Shown: positions 33,279 to 46,839, counted from the first letter of the stretch. The stretch is 64,000 nt of DNA from Conus ventricosus (GCA_018398815.1 CM031607.1:88428525-88492524), one strand, 5' to 3'. Numbers and translations are program-made. Notes: generated by a model not told the origin, from the sequence alone.

Positions 33279-35449
33279 TTCTATGGTAATACAACTGTAA
33301 AACATATAGAAAAAACATCATACGGTAATCCGTGTCCCTGATATATTCTAGTCGAAAATGGCTCAAAGGGTCTTGACAGCGGGCGTAAGGAGGAAAGTCC
33401 TATGGAAGCAAGGACACACCACTGCCACGAGGAATTGACAGACTTCAGTCTGAAGTTTCACAAAGGACCTCCGACCAATGGGCCGTAAAATCACCCATTT
33501 GACGAAAAAAGACATACACATAACTTAATGATGTACACAGTGCTGTGTCTATGACTAGTGCTCATTGGGCTGACTTTGGATCACCATCCTTGAACTGAAA
33601 CTCTAAAACTCCAAGTTGAGAAATAAATGTTTCTTCTCGGTGGGATTATTTTCATTCATTATGTATTACAACTGATATAATCAATGCTACTGTTTCGCAT
33701 GTAAGTTTACTTACAAAAGATAAAACTTTCGAAGTGAGTGTTTTGATATTATAATTGTCCTTGCAACTTGAAATATGGAAAACATCGAAGTATAATGAAA
33801 GAGCTAAAATATGGCAAGTCAATATATATTGTTCATCGGAAAAATATCGGAGGAAATGACTTCTTGACTAAAATGTGCAGTAAACGCAGCATAATATTTG
33901 TGTATAAAATACAGCTTCGTAAGTTTGAAAACAATTGCGTACTGTCTATCTAAAAACAAATCTTCAAATTTTGACCGATTTTAGGCGTGAGGTCAATTTT
34001 ATGATTTTCAGTGAGAATTTAACCAAGCAGATCTAAGGAGTTCTGAAAAAATAATCGAGCACAAACAGACCATTGCTGTATAACAGTTTAGCAATTGTCG
34101 TGGTCCTGCCTGATTACTGAAATTAGCTGGGATCCAGTTTTGAAAATGTTCCATGGTATTTTGTTCAACAAGGACATGCCGAAATATAATATTGTATTTG
34201 ATCAACGATTGAGGACTGTAATTTTTTAAATAATTCATTTGGTTGTTAACTTATTTTGTGTGCTTGATTGGATATACCAAAAAGGTTGGAAAAGCAGATT
34301 TATTTCTATGGTTTACAGTAGTTTTGCTATGTTTATGTAAAATTTACAAAAAAAATATTGTTTTCGAATAGTCCAAATCGCAACAAAAAAACAAAAAAAA
34401 ACAAACAAATAATCACAATTTTCTATTAATTGTAATACAGACCTCTTTCATGCATCTTTAATCAAAGGGGAGAACAGCTATTTGAATGTGATAAGCAACA
34501 GTGTGTTAAAAACATTCTGTAAAAACCAATTTAAATAGCAACTGACTGGGGATAGTAAGCCCTCATCCGAGCAGGCAAAAGTATGAAAACGCTTAGCCGG
34601 TTATATCTAGCTCGTGAGAGTCATTAGATGACTAAATGTTATACTCATATCTAGAAATGTACATGATAATCACGCTGAATAACTATGGTTTCTCCGGGTC
34701 ATTGTAAGGTTGTAAATCATATGGTACAGCCCTTACTAGATCACCCTGGGCCTTTGAGAGCAATACCGACAGACTCCAATTTGACACTAAGGCAAATCGA
34801 CGATGTCTACGGGAGCGAAGATTTCAAAGCAAAATACATGCACAATAACAACCTATCTTATACTTAAGTTATGCTGAATGTCATACACAGTGACAGTGAT
34901 TTCTCAAATAAAACACTTTGAAAAACAACAACTGTTTTACTTTTCTATGTCGGAATTGTTGCTGTAGTTAACTTTCAGCAATCGCGTCTGCTCGAGAAAT
35001 TGTTTTACATCACGTGATCTACTGCAGCATTGTGGGGTTAAATTCAGGGACAAAGGAAAGCTCCAACACCTAACCTCAATCTTAATCGAGGGTCCCGGCG
35101 AACGGCACGTTTACGTCCACATTCACTTAGCAGGAGGAAGATTTCATAACGGTAACTTAAGTGGTCATACTGGTTGCTTTCTATTGTTTGCGCTTAGTTC
35201 CCTGAGCTCGGTGCACGAATACCAATCATCCGAGTAATTGGACGAAAGAACTGGACTTTGGATTAGGAGTTGCCTAGCGTTGAAAGGTGAGATTTACGTC
35301 CTACTCGCCGGGGGACGAGAGGACCAGTTGAATGTCTGGAAAGAAGTTGATGCTTCCTGTAACCTTTATCTATTGATTTTAGTTGTAAAAACATTCAAAT
35401 GTGTTGTTCGTACGAAATCTTCATCTGCAAAAGTATGAGCATAATAAAT
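33279..35449. other. Copy of the AT-rich stretch 1-2,240, no gene seen
   Basis: Same order and orientation as the window start. Predicted frames differ between copies because of indels, which argues against coding function. Confidence 0.6.
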
Positions 35450-35915
35450 TATTTTGTTCAAACTGCAGAATTTTCTCCAGTTCTGCCCAAGTACAGTTGG
35501 GACTGAGTTAGTGGGGTCTCGATTGTGCTCTATACAAATTGAAAAGAATCATTTGTATGCATTGAAATAGTTTTTTGGGTTTCATACAACACTAGAGTCT
35601 TATGATCTGGTCTACGGTGAGGCGAGATCAACATATATCACCAATTATTTCTCTCAGTGGTTATATGCATTCCCCTTACTGGCTAAAAAACAGCCCGATG
35701 TACGTGATCGATTACCAATTAAAGCATATAAAACGTCAGTTCAGCTTGACGTCAGAGGTCATGAAAAGATGTGGACATATATTTATATGACAAAATTTAG
35801 AATGGGTATGATAGGTTAAGATTGTGAATATATGGAGGTAGTTAAATGGACAAACTGTACGGTTTGATATGTCTATACCCCTTTTCTATGGGCTATGCCT
35901 TTGAAAATAAATGTC
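35450..35915 (+). mobile_element. LINE 3' fragment, copy B
   Basis: Counterpart of 2,250-2,715 with the same truncated post-RT region (a YDLVYGEAR stretch, a YWLKNSP-like segment, YQLKHIK or its frame-shifted equivalent). It has different frame changes from copy A. Confidence 0.7.
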
Positions 35916-35924
35916 TGTGGTAGG

Positions 35925-36300
35925 CGGACGGAATAGTCAGTTGGTAGAGCATCGGACTGTAATTTGTGGTTGCGGGTTCACATCTTCCAGGCCATTTCGG
36001 TACAGGGGGATTTTCCCTCGAGTTAACATTTGTTCTGACTCATTCCACAAAGTCCTTCCGAATGAGACTTATAAACCGAGGTTCCGTGTGTGAACGCTCG
36101 CAATCATCTTGCACACACGTAAAATTCCATCACCAAACATTCGGAAGAGAAGGCAGGTTTGGCGTTGGTATGGATGCTCATTATACATAGCATGCCTTCT
36201 CTGAAGCTGGAGTATGGCTGGCCTTTAAATGGCGGGATAAAAAAATAAAGTCATAACATAAAAGTGTCAGATAAAAAATGATGACTTGTGGACATAAAAA
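35925..36300 (+). mobile_element. tRNA-derived SINE, copy B
   Basis: Counterpart of 2,721-3,095 at the same position after the LINE fragment. The A box has lost one base (TAGTCAGTTGG) and the B box reads GGTTCACATC, so pol III promotion is probably weakened. Confidence 0.85.
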
Positions 36301-36819
36301 GAAAGAAGAAGCTCTGCATTCACTCTCTCTTCTCTCTCTCCTCTCTCTCTCTCTCTCTTCTCTCTCTTCTCTCTCTCTCTCCACTTTTTCCGTGTTCTTA
36401 CCTTTTTCACAGATTGGTCAGCTGTAATTCAAATCCCCAAGGAAACAAAATCCTGTCGGGGATGCGTCACAAGTGAACAGAGTTATCGAAAAAGGGAAAA
36501 ACTAAAAAAAAAAAATAAATAAAAAAAAAAAAACCCAAAACTCACACTGGAAGACCAGACCAACGTGGACTTTACTCCAAAAGCTTATGCGGGTTCTGGA
36601 CGCTAAGGCGACCCTGTTCACTTGATGATCACTACGCCAGTGGTGGAATTTTACGTGAGTGGAGACTACGGGTTTCTTATTCGTATGTTGCAGCTGATTG
36701 GCGAGATAAAGTGTGGTAAGAGAGGACCACGTGAATGTCAGCAAATTGATGGCAGTTTTATGACACTGAGTCCGCTCTTCTCAGTTTAGAATTTTCCCCA
36801 AGATGGGAAATGAAAATGA

Positions 36820-37152
36820 GGTAGGGAACAGGAAAACGATAAACAGTAAACAAGAGGGGTGTGTGTTTTGCTCCATAAGGAAAACCTGACACAGAGTAAT
36901 TTTATTCAAGACTGGTACAGCCTTTTTAAACTTGAATAAAGTCAGACAAATGCATAACGAACAATTAATAGTGGGGGAAAACAAGCGCGTGGAATTTTTT
37001 GTTGCCTGCGTTGTTTTTCACATATTAGATTGTTAGTCTATGTATTTGTCTGACTTTTATTTTAAGTTTAAAAGGTGTTGCAGTCTTGAATAAAAGTTAC
37101 TCTGTGTTGGTTTCCTTATGGGAGCAACATACCCACTTGGTTTAATGTTCCC
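36820..37152. mobile_element. MITE-like foldback present only in segment B
   Basis: Arms at about 36,842-36,956 and 37,039-37,146 are imperfect reverse complements of about 110 bp. Anchors are CTCCATAAGGAAA / TTTCCTTATGGGAG, AGTCAGACAAAT / ATTTGTCTGACT and CACAGAGTAA / TTACTCTGTG. Segment A has no such sequence between GAATTTTCC and ACAGATGTTATCG (about 3,551-3,570). TTCC on both sides is a possible target duplication but is weak. The structure fits a DNA-transposon-derived MITE; the superfamily is unknown. Confidence 0.75.
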
Positions 37153-37329
37153 ACAGATGTTATCGTCCGGGGAAAAATGTGGATGAGGTGGCAGGGAAGT
37201 AAGAGAGGGGGTGGGGGGGGGGGGGGTTGGGAGGGGGGTTGAGGAGGGGCGGGCGGTGGCCAAGGTGGGAGAGGGAGTAGTAAAGATCGAGTGACGTTGC
37301 CGTGTTGAGATATATTTTACGAATGAAGT

Positions 37330-37428
37330 CGCACACATAAACGCGCGCGCGCGCGCGCGCGAACTTACACACCCACACACACACACACACACAAACAACA
37401 CACACACACAACACACACACACACACGT
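37330..37428 (+). repeat. (CG)n and (CA)n microsatellite, copy B
   Basis: Counterpart of 3,722-3,860 with shorter CA arms and a CG core at about 37,343-37,361. Confidence 0.9.
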
Positions 37429-37984
37429 CAAAAACGGTTAGAAAAGGAATCTCATTTCGCCCCATTACATGCCAAGGAAAAAACATGAAGAGGTTACGTG
37501 CATAAAGTCTTTTCTTATCCTATTATGCATCCGCGTGATGGGAATAATGGCCAGTGAAATAGTCTGAAACAAATAAGTCGTTACATAAAACGGGGCATCA
37601 AATTAAGTCAGCTGAAATCAAATTACCTGACACAGTGAGTGATACAAAACTTTAAAATATTCTTCATTTAAAGTCAGACTCTACTTCAAAAGATGCGTGT
37701 GCACTGTACAATGTAATGAATGGATCAGCCCGAAGAAAATACTTGAAGCTTTGTTACGGACATTTACACATAAACTGTATCTTCAGCACTCGAAGTAATC
37801 TTTCAATCAAGTTTTCTTGTATTCTGGCGAGAGCATGAGAATAATATGCCTTCATCCATAAACTAAGTTCTCGAAACAGAGGACATTTTCAAAAAGCAAT
37901 AAAAAAAAAAAAAAAATGCATCTGATGGAACTCTGCGCAGCAATCAACAGTCTTTCCTTCAATGCGAATCCCTTAATCCCAACC

Positions 37985-37994
37985 TCCTCTGTCG

Positions 37995-38082
<88 letters not shown>

Positions 38083-38085
38083 TAT

Positions 38086-38116
<31 letters not shown>

Positions 38117-38148
38117 GTGTGTTGTGTGTGTGTGTGTGTGTGTGTGTT
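37985..38148 (+). repeat. (CTGT)n-(CT)n-(GT)n compound microsatellite
   Basis: Counterpart of 4,400-4,520, with an additional tetranucleotide block at the start. Confidence 0.95.
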
Positions 38149-38989
38149 ACTTGGAACTTCATGTTCCAAAACACAGTTTTCAATGTTTGTATTTGATATA
38201 GGAGTTATGAATTTGATTGATAGAAAATTGGGTGCTTTTTAAATGTTATTGAGCTTGGGGTTGTTACGCTGTACTAGTTCTTTCTTGTTTATTAGGGAGG
38301 GTTGTAAAAAGTGGAAAAGCTTTCTCACACACAACACAATGTAGTTGTTGCAAAAGCCTATCGTTGGGGTAATGATGATGAGGTTGTCGGCTGCGGTGAT
38401 AAAAAAGTCGTGCAGAAGTTGTAAGGCCTACTTTAGAGGCCGAACTGTGGAAATTTCTATCGTGACCCGGGTACCCCCCCCCCCCCCCCCCCCCACCACC
38501 TCCACCACACACCACACACACTTGTTTTGTTTGTGTTGATTGATGGGGCTGCGATCCAGACATTCTTGTTTGGCAACATGAAGGATAAGAAGGAAAAATC
38601 GGAGGATTGTTGTAAATTTCGCTGACTAAATGAATAAACTAATGGAAATCAAACCGATTCTATTTTGGGTATGTGATATATTACGTTTGTTAAAAATAAA
38701 ATGAGTTGGAAATCCTGGTCGGTGGCAAGTGATATTTTAAACCACTAATTGTAGCAATGTAATATGAAATTACGAAAAAAAAAATGTTTTCAGAGTTTCC
38801 GCTTCTGGAATGTTGAAAAGAATGTGAATACTGACGTATGACTGATTAACCTAGCCAAACCTTTACTTTTGGGGCGGTGGAGTTTTATCTTGATTCTCCT
38901 CATAACAAGGAACGTGCCTCTCCCCCCCAACCTTCCCCATGCCTCTTTGTTAAGCCGACATACCCCGTCACTCCACCATTCGGACTTTC

Positions 38990-41900
38990 CCTTATGTCAT
39001 TCTTTCTGTCTAAGCATGACCAAAGTTCATTTTCTTTCCACGCAGCCCCTTCTCTCCCATGGCTTCTGTTCCAGGCCCACCCCACCTTCGCCATGCTTTC
39101 TTGTACTAGTGCAGACCAAAGTCATTTCTTTGCACCCCACCCCTTTTACCCTTCTATGTTCAGCCCAACACTACCCCAGAAATGCACAACTCAGACTTTG
39201 AAGTCAGCTATCAGTCTTCTCAGTGCATGACAAGTCCAGTTGTCTTACAAACGCGGCGCGCCGACAAACCACACCAACACACAAAACCACACAAACAACA
39301 CCTAACACATCCATGCCTGCATGCATTCAAAGTAGTATCATCCTTTCAGTGCCTGCCAGGTCAGTTTTTACACACATCCACCTCATTTCCTCACATCATA
39401 TCCCTTTTTACAATACTCTGCCTTCCTTACCCCCACACCACATGTTTCATTACCAATCCCCTTCATCCTTTTTAACACTTCACTCATCCATTCTTTCCAC
39501 CACTCACTCATGCCTACCTTTCACAACACATACCCTCCATGCTTCCTTTACACACATCACTCTTTTCTTACACACATCACCCTCCATCTTCCCTCTTCCA
39601 CACACATCCACCTCCATCCTTTTTCAAACAATTCACTTCCATCCCTCCCTCTTCCACACACAACACCCCCTCCATCCTTCCTTTCACACATACCCTCATC
39701 CTTCCTCTTTCATCACATCACCCCTCCTCTTCCTCTTCACAACATCACCTATCCCTTCCCTCTTCCACACACATACCCTCCCATCCCTTCCTCTTCCACA
39801 CACATCACTCATCCTTCCTCTTCCACACACTCCACCGCACCCCCTCCCATCCCAGCCCTTCTCTTCCACTGTCTTCACTTTCAGTGTCCATCTCAGACCA
39901 TCTAGCCACACAACAAAAGCGCGGCATTTGCTGAGCATCTGAGTGGTCCAGAGTGGACGTGAGGACGGGCTCAGGTTTTTGCGCCAATTTCCACAGGTTC
40001 GACTCAAAATAGTAGGGTTTTTTTTTTTCTTCTTTCTTTCTTTTTCAGATTGGAGAATGTACAGCTCGGAAAATAACATATGACCTAAAGCAGGTATTAA
40101 AAAAGACTGTACTTTTTTACAGGTGATGCAAACAAGTTTTCTGACGCCTACATGTAGAGAAGGTTCCTGTTAACATTTTAAACAATAACACACAACAAAC
40201 AAATCACAACAACAATCACAAACTGTTGGGAATTCGGCAATTGTGCGATTATTAAAGTTTTAAGACGGGAGCTAAATGGACAAGGAATATAGCTGTGACG
40301 AGTCTTTTGGCCATATTTAGAAATCTAACACACAATGCACCAAAAATGACAAGACATACAAATTGTATTTGATTTGGAAATTTCCATGTTCTTAGAAGTT
40401 GATACATACAGTAAAGTTTCTGGATCTTATGAAAACAGTTTGAAGTCCTCGTTGCATTACACACTGTGAAATGCAGTGAGTACGGCATGTCGCGCCGATT
40501 TTGCGTAAAAAAAGTCGACGTTTGACCTGTTTCGGAACAACGCTGAAACACGGCTTATCTGGTTATAGTTTAAGGGAAGAGTGTGTGTAGAAAGGTCGAT
40601 TCTAACGGGCTGTATGCTTTCGTTTATTCGACGCTGTCAGTTGTGTCTTTTTTGGTCGAAATCAATTTTTGGTGACTACTATCAAGATTTGATTGTGTTC
40701 TTTTATTACATGACCATATTCTAATCTTTTAAGATTATATATTTTTTTTCAGGAAAACGTTTTAATTTCAAAACAGTTAATGGCACAACTCCGGATATTT
40801 ACCTTACTGGTGTTTATTTTCGTTAGCAGAAGAACGTAATGTTTTTTCAGATATACATTTATCCAGAACGATTACACAGGGGTACAAATGTTTTGCTGAA
40901 GGTTCTCGATCTTTCTACTTTGCCTGTCTTCTTCGGAGGAAATAAAAAAATTCTGTGCAAGGGAAATTATCCTGACTTAAATTTTTGTTTTTAACAAATG
41001 CAATTTGACGAATTTCTATAGGAAATGCGTAGGAAACGTTCTAAATGCTCGCTAAGGGGATAGGAAAATACAAATGTCTGCACATGGTTTGGGACAAGAC
41101 AAAGATGTTGTTTGTTTTTGTTTTCAACAAGAATGTTGACCATCACCAAGAAATAAGTCCATCAAGGTTAATTTGTTGTAAAAAAGTCGTTGACAAATAA
41201 CAGAAAGAGACCAATCACGAATCCTTGGTGTACAAAAACTGTGCATTGCTTATGTGTCTGTTATCATTTTGTCCACAACAACATAAAAAGATGTCAATCA
41301 AGAATCGGTTTGTCTCACAAAAACAGAATGTGGTGTCACTCTAAGGTTTTGTAAATTGTTATCTTTATTGCATGAATATTTGCTATCAGTTTCATTGTAT
41401 AATGGAGTGAAAGTTTGAGTGTGCAAGCAAAACGAGTAGTGACTAATGGTGGTGAATATGTCCGTAAGGTTGTGGGTGATGACAGGTTTGAACGGCTTAG
41501 GTAAATGAGACATACGTGGTCGAAAGCCAAAAAAAAAAAAAAAAAAAAAAAAAGAAAAAAGAAAAAAAGAAAGACAATCTGCAAGTGATTGATGACAGTA
41601 ATGTTTTTGCTAATAAATATAGACAGATGGCTTACCACAATTTGTATGAATTGACAACAAAGTTCCTGCTTAGTTTCCTTCCTCCGGTATGGTAACCAGT
41701 GTAGAATGATACTATGATGCGGATCAATAGATAACTTTGTTTGTATCTTGGATAATATCTGCTTTATTTCCTGAAGTTTGATGAAAGCAGCAGGCCATTG
41801 TTGTTTATGATAAGAAGCAGAATTTGACCTAAAACTGTTTAGGACTGGGGAACCAGGCCAGGTATGACAGGGTTTGTGTTGTGTTTTATCTGGGGGACTT

Positions 41901-42225
41901 GTTGTCAAAATCTGCTTTTTCTTTTCCCAAGTGGTTTTCGAAGCGGCCGGTGTAGTGTTTATATTAACAAATAGAAATTGGTTCGAACTATATTCACTTG
42001 ACTATCCAAATGTTTTTTTCATGACTGTTATCTTTGAATTGGCATAATGGATGATTTGGCAAGTTGGAATTTTAACCGACAACATTTTTAAGTTTAGCTT
42101 ATATTCTTTTCCAGGAACGTTTTTATTGTAAAACAATTAGCACAACCATTTATAGTGGTATTCATTCTCGTCAGTGCAAAAAAAAAAGAAATCATTGTTA
42201 AGATGTCACATTTTCCTGAACAATT
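38990..42225. other. 3.2-kb block present in B and absent from A
   Basis: In A the flanks ...GACTTTC and AATTTACAGAGGGG... are joined directly (about 5,415). In B they are 3.2 kb apart. The block ends with a diverged direct repeat of the sequence that follows it (40,750-41,350 resembles 42,110-42,900). A deletion in A is therefore the simpler reading. No gene is recognised; minus frames at 40,252-40,551 and 41,336-41,908 show no motifs. Confidence 0.75.
39480..39840 (+). repeat. Pyrimidine-rich degenerate minisatellite, unit about 25-30 bp
   Basis: Repeated CCTCTTCCACACACATCAC and CATCCTTCCTCTT words. Three long plus-strand frames (up to 239 codons, Pro/Ser/His/Thr-rich) run through it and are by-products. 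Confidence 0.85.
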
Positions 42226-42522
42226 TACAGAGGGGTAAAATTTGGTTTGTACATCGTTTATAAATGAATTCACCTCAGATTGTACTGGAGCAGATGTTCG
42301 CTAACATGTCTACTTTGACTGTCTAATGCGTGAAATAAAACATTCTGCGCAAAGAAAATATCTGGGAAATGATGTTGTGAAAGCAAAGGCAAATATCAGT
42401 TTTTTCCGCCAGAGAATCATCAAACCACAGTACCTTTATAATTGATGGTTAGGTTGTTGAGGGGGTTGACAAACTACAGATGTTTGAGCATGGTTTTGGA
42501 CACAAGGATGTGTGTGTGTGTG

Positions 42523-42567
<45 letters not shown>

Positions 42568-42900
42568 GACAGGAATTTTGATAGTTACATAAGTCTTGTG
42601 TGTGAGTGTGTGTGTGTGTGTGTGTGTGGGTGTGTGTGTGTGTGTGTGTCGTGTTTGTGTGTGTGTGTGTGTGTGTGCGTGTGTGTGGGTGGGTGGGTGA
42701 GTGTGTGTGTTGACAGGAATGCTGATAGTTAATAAGTTTACTCAATAATCTTTTTGTCTAACAAAAAAAATAACAACAAAAAAAACGACATTGGCACGGT
42801 GTCCACCACCAACACAAAATGTCATTCATGAATTTTTTTCGACAAAAATTATTACAATATAGTGTCATTCCTAAAGTTTATAAACTTACTTCGTTGTTAC
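40750..42900 (+). repeat. Old diverged tandem duplication (period about 1.36 kb)
   Basis: 40,750-41,350 and 42,110-42,900 share, in order, a CAGGAAAACGTTTT-like block, a GAAATAAAA(AA)ATTCTG(T/C)GCAA block, a GCACATGGTTT(T)GGACA block, and AACAAGAATGTTGA or its TTGACAGGAAT equivalent. Divergence is high, so this duplication is older than the A/B split. Confidence 0.65.
42510..42710 (+). repeat. Interrupted (GT)n microsatellite with internal duplication
   Basis: Two GT blocks each end in TTGACAGGAAT or CGACAGGAATTTTGATAGTT, so the flank was duplicated along with the repeat. A has one short block (5,711-5,747). Confidence 0.9.
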
Positions 42901-43549
42901 ATGATTACTTTCTCTCATTTCATTCACAATACTGATTCGGGTTGAACTAGCGGCGTGGCGACAGTTCAGGGGTCGGAGGCAAAGTGAGCGGCTGGGACAA
43001 TCGCAGGCTGCGCCAACGTTTCGCGACGAAGCGGAAGGGCGGAGCTCTAACCCGCGGTACAAGCACAGCATCGGAGGCGATAGGCAAGACGTGGTGGGCG
43101 GTGCTGTTTCTTCGTCTCAAGCCAAGACCACTCTGTGGCCTAGTCTTTCGCCAAGCGCATTCGTGGCCACACGCCACAATTAGGATTTTGCATGTAAACG
43201 CTCTGATGACAATCCATGTCGAGGTTTGGAGGCCTACCATTAAAATTTGAGCCGGGGTATTTAATGTTAATATGATATGGATCAAAAGCACAACTCCCAC
43301 ACCAATCGTTTTCTTGTTGTTATTTTTTTAAGGATTTTCACGAGGAAATCACACAAACAATTTCAATACATAACCTTTCTTATTTGAGAAAAACATTTTC
43401 AGGAAATAGCACTCATCCGTGACCCTACATTTGCGCCAGTAGCTTCTCCCCAAATAATCCCTATTCCCTTGATTTTAATCTGTCTGTTGGAGCCAGTGGC
43501 TTGTCCTTGTGGCCAATGAAGATAATGAGGAGATTCAACTTTCAGACAC

Positions 43550-44928
43550 TGTCACGGTCAATAATTAACAAACAAATCCGTGGTCCATCGGCCACAGCCG
43601 TGGACTAAGCTCTAACTCAATATTTGGGCATCACGAGCGGCCAGCGTCGGATCAGGCCAATTAAGCATCGGGGAGAGGTTCCACGGAGACGTTCTGTCTA
43701 GCGGACGGACTAGTAGCTGACGAGCCTCGGATGTCTGGTCAACCGAGCCTCGACGCCCGGTAAACTATCCAGCCAATTTGGCACTGCGAGTAAGTGATTA
43801 ATTTCCCGTAGACCAGTCGGAGTGGCGGGACGACAGGTCTCAATAAGATTGGTCAGACGTCCGGACGCTACCCAGGACTCATCAGCCATTTACGTCGTAG
43901 CCGGAAAGGGGAGAGGGAGAATGTGTAGGTGGTGGGGGTGAAAATCAAGCTAATAATTTAAATGACCGTGACCACCACAGAGAGTAAAGGCGTGTAGGCG
44001 TGACTGTATGATTTGATATCAATGGAATTAGAGGAGATAACTGGGTACGAGGCGGTAAAATATGACCATTGGTACTCGCCTTGGCCGGAAGTTAAGAGAC
44101 TAAAGTAATGCGTGAGTGGAAAAAGAGAGAACGAAAAGAGAGAAGAGAGAGAGAGAGACTGATGAGTGTAATCTCTGAGGATGAGAAGAGCAGAAGAGAT
44201 GAGGGGGGAGGGAGAGAACCAAGTGGAGGCCTTAGGCACGAGGATAGTTGCAGAGGAAGGATTAGGAGAGATGTGGTGATGAGAGAGAGAGTTGCTAATA
44301 ATGAAGAGAAAAGAAAGGAAAAGAAAAAAAAAAAGAAAGAAAAGAACCATGTCATTTGATAGAGCAGGACTTGAGAGAGAGGAGAAGAGTGCAATGCGTT
44401 TAAGCAGGAAGAAGAAATGGTGAACAGATCGTGTGATCGTCACTGTTCTATCTTCTGGGTTCGACTATCTTGGCCAGGCCACTTTCAATCGGGCAGTCCA
44501 CTGACCAGTGCAGCAGTCAGCTGACAGGTGCCTGCGGTCTAACTGACCAATGCTCAACAGTTGTGTCGTGCTTGTGGAAAGTGACAGTGAAAAAAAAAAA
44601 AAGGAAAAGAAAGAAAGACAGTGATTCGTGAATATTTAAGATCACCTGCCAGGTAAAGTAGAAATCTAATTTATACCCGGGTTAGTTTATGATGTTTTAG
44701 ATAATGATTTTGTGAAGTTCAGGGAAAGAGAGAATGTTTTATTTGTTTGATTCATATGCTTGATGTTTTTTTTTTTTCGTTTTCTATGAAATGATGTAGT
44801 AAAGTTATGACTTTACTAGTGGTTTGATGTGACGAATGCATGATATATGAATGAGCTGTAAGCAAAAGCTGTGAGTGTGTTTGGGCTGTGCGCTAGTCCA
44901 TCCTCCAATCGACATCACCGAGTTGACA
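43550..44928 (+). repeat. 5' LTR
   Basis: Starts TGTCACGGTCAATAAT and ends CACCGAGTTGACA. Similar over its length to 48,971-50,371 and 51,372-52,769, with many one-base indels. It contains a GAGAGA-rich segment (about 44,100-44,300). Long minus-strand frames inside it are not genes. Confidence 0.9.
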
Positions 44929-45311
44929 ATTTATTGCGAGAGGCAGGTTATTCTGGCCATTTTTATAATTGTTAACTTGCAGAGAGGAAGTGGGTGGGAT
45001 CACGTATTGAAATCCTAAGAAAGGGGTTGTCTTACTGAATGTTCAGAAAGTTAAAATACTAGGCTTGGATTGATCAAGATAGATTAATACTAGGTTGGCA
45101 TTTCCAGCCCAGAGTACTTATTTGCACAGATTGCTATAATTCGCTCTCTAGTTGGGTTCAGGAGCTGGGGTCTTATAAAAACTAACTACGTTGTTTTTCT
45201 AGTAATTTATCATTGATAGGATTGTGCTTTACGTCACTCGTGTCGGTAACCACCAGTTTGGCTTTCGTAGTAATAAAATCTTGTCAAAAAAAAAAAAAAA
45301 AAGAAGAGATC

Positions 45312-46420
45312 ATGGCGGAAGAAAAAGAAACCCTATTGAAACAACGTGAGGTATCGTCGTGATTTAGGCTATTCGGGAGAAGAGTTGCGAGCATTCGTTG
45401 GAAAACCAACAGGAGATGGAAGTGAAGAACGCGCGGAAAAGACGACGCGTTGCAGTAGAATTAGCATTAGCAGTGCGGAAAGGACTTAAAATAGTGCAAA
45501 CGCAGGAAAACAGAAAGGATTTTAAGGTTCAATTAGAGTTAGAGGAAAGTGAGGAATGAGAGGGAGGCCACCGGATGATGGTAGTTCACGTTTCCAGTAA
45601 CTCTGTTCGCAGTTACGCCCCCCGACCAAAGTGACCCCAAGTTCTTGAAGGAAACCGGATTCGATTGATGATATTCAGTCGTTTCGAAACGTTTGCGACC
45701 GTCAGGTTGGCCCAGAAGAGTGGGCAGTCATTTTGTCTGCGTTATGACGGTGTTAAGGCATTACCGATTTTCACTGCGTTAAGCAGAAACAACAGTCTGT
45801 TTCGGCTCGCTGTGAAGGAATCGTTGTGAAAGGATTTGACCTCACAGAGGAGGGGTTAGGAAGGGAAGTTTCGTTCAGCTAAATTACAGCAGGTGAAACG
45901 TACACTCCGTTTGGTGCACGTTAGATCACTATTTTGATAAGTGGTTAGAGGTGAGCGGTACGAAGAAGGAGTTCGTTGATTGAAAGAGCTAGTTATGAAA
46001 AGAACAGATTTGTCAGTTGAACGGGTCCTGAGTTACCTATACATTTGAAAGAGCGAAGCCAGAGACAGCAGGAGAGTTGCTGAAGTTCGCAGAGGTGTAT
46101 AGAGAGGCACGTTGGGACAAGGTGCAGGAGAAGAAACAGGTGGCTAGGCACAGGTGAGAAGAGTGAAGGAGATAGGGGAGTTTTCTGCAAGTCTGCAAAC
46201 CAGTGGTGGGGAGATGGAGGGCAAAGGGACATTAGGTGTTTCATTTGTCACACGAAGGGACATGGTGGGAGGGGATTGTTCGCATGAGGGTTCAGAAGGC
46301 AGCAGCCTTGCAAGAAGTCGATAAGGGTCGCAGGGGAAAACGACCTGGAAGTGGAACCAAAAGGGAATTCAGTTGAGAGGGTGTGAGTGAGCCTATGGCT
46401 AGCACTGGACAGCAGTCAGT
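45312..46420 (+). pseudogene. gag of the Gypsy element, frameshifted
   Basis: It probably starts at ATG 45,312 (MAEEKETLLKQREV). Capsid-like traces follow: a PEEWAVILSALT stretch with a frame change (about 45,715-45,750), YFDKWLEVSGTKKEFVD (about 45,930-45,980), and AGELLKFAEVYREARWDKVQ (about 46,065-46,125), which recall SCAN-like capsid C-terminal domains. A CCHC knuckle (C-x2-C-x4-H-x4-C) spans 46,237-46,279 with one extra G. It would package the RNA. Confidence 0.75.
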
Positions 46421-46489
46421 TGGTTCAGGGTGGAGGGACTAGGCTGAGTGGTTCGTTACCGTGGAAGAAGGGTGGATTGCAGCGAGGGG

Positions 46490-46830
46490 GGTTGAATGTG
46501 TTACGAGACACTGGGTTGTTCATTGGGTGTAGTTAGAACAACGCTGGTCGAGAAAGGGTATTTGACAGGGCAAATCCAGACCTGTACTCTAATCGTGGGC
46601 ACTGTGAGGGAGTTTCCGTTGCTAAGTAGAAGTACGTACCCCTTACTTATCAGGCGAGTTGTCCGCGTTGGTGATGGAGAAAGAAACCCCTTCATGATGT
46701 GATCATCGGAAATATTCCAGGTGCAAGGGAACCAGGGGATCTGAGTTTGTTGACTGCTACAGGGGCAGCAGTTCAAACAAGGAGCAAGATTAAGGAGGAA
46801 AAGGTTGATCAACTGTTAGTCGTTCCAGCA
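46490..46830 (+). pseudogene. Retropepsin-like protease of the Gypsy element
   Basis: RDTGCSLGVVRT gives the aspartic protease active-site DTG at 46,507-46,515. A LVEKGYLTGQIQTC stretch follows, then a DVIIGN-like stretch (about 46,694-46,715) where the flap/C-terminal GRD-like region is expected, and TGAAVQTRS (about 46,757-46,785). It would cleave Gag-Pol. Frame changes near 46,640-46,690. Confidence 0.7.
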
Positions 46831-46839
46831 AGAAGTCAG

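Noticed and set aside
39223..39942. 239-codon Pro/Ser/His/Thr-rich ORF
   Set aside because: It follows a pyrimidine-rich minisatellite, has two equally long overlapping frames, and is absent from segment A.
43958..44443. 161-codon minus-strand ORF
   Set aside because: Lies inside the 5' LTR; the other two LTR copies break it. Its Ser/Leu/Phe-rich composition comes from a GAGA-rich segment.
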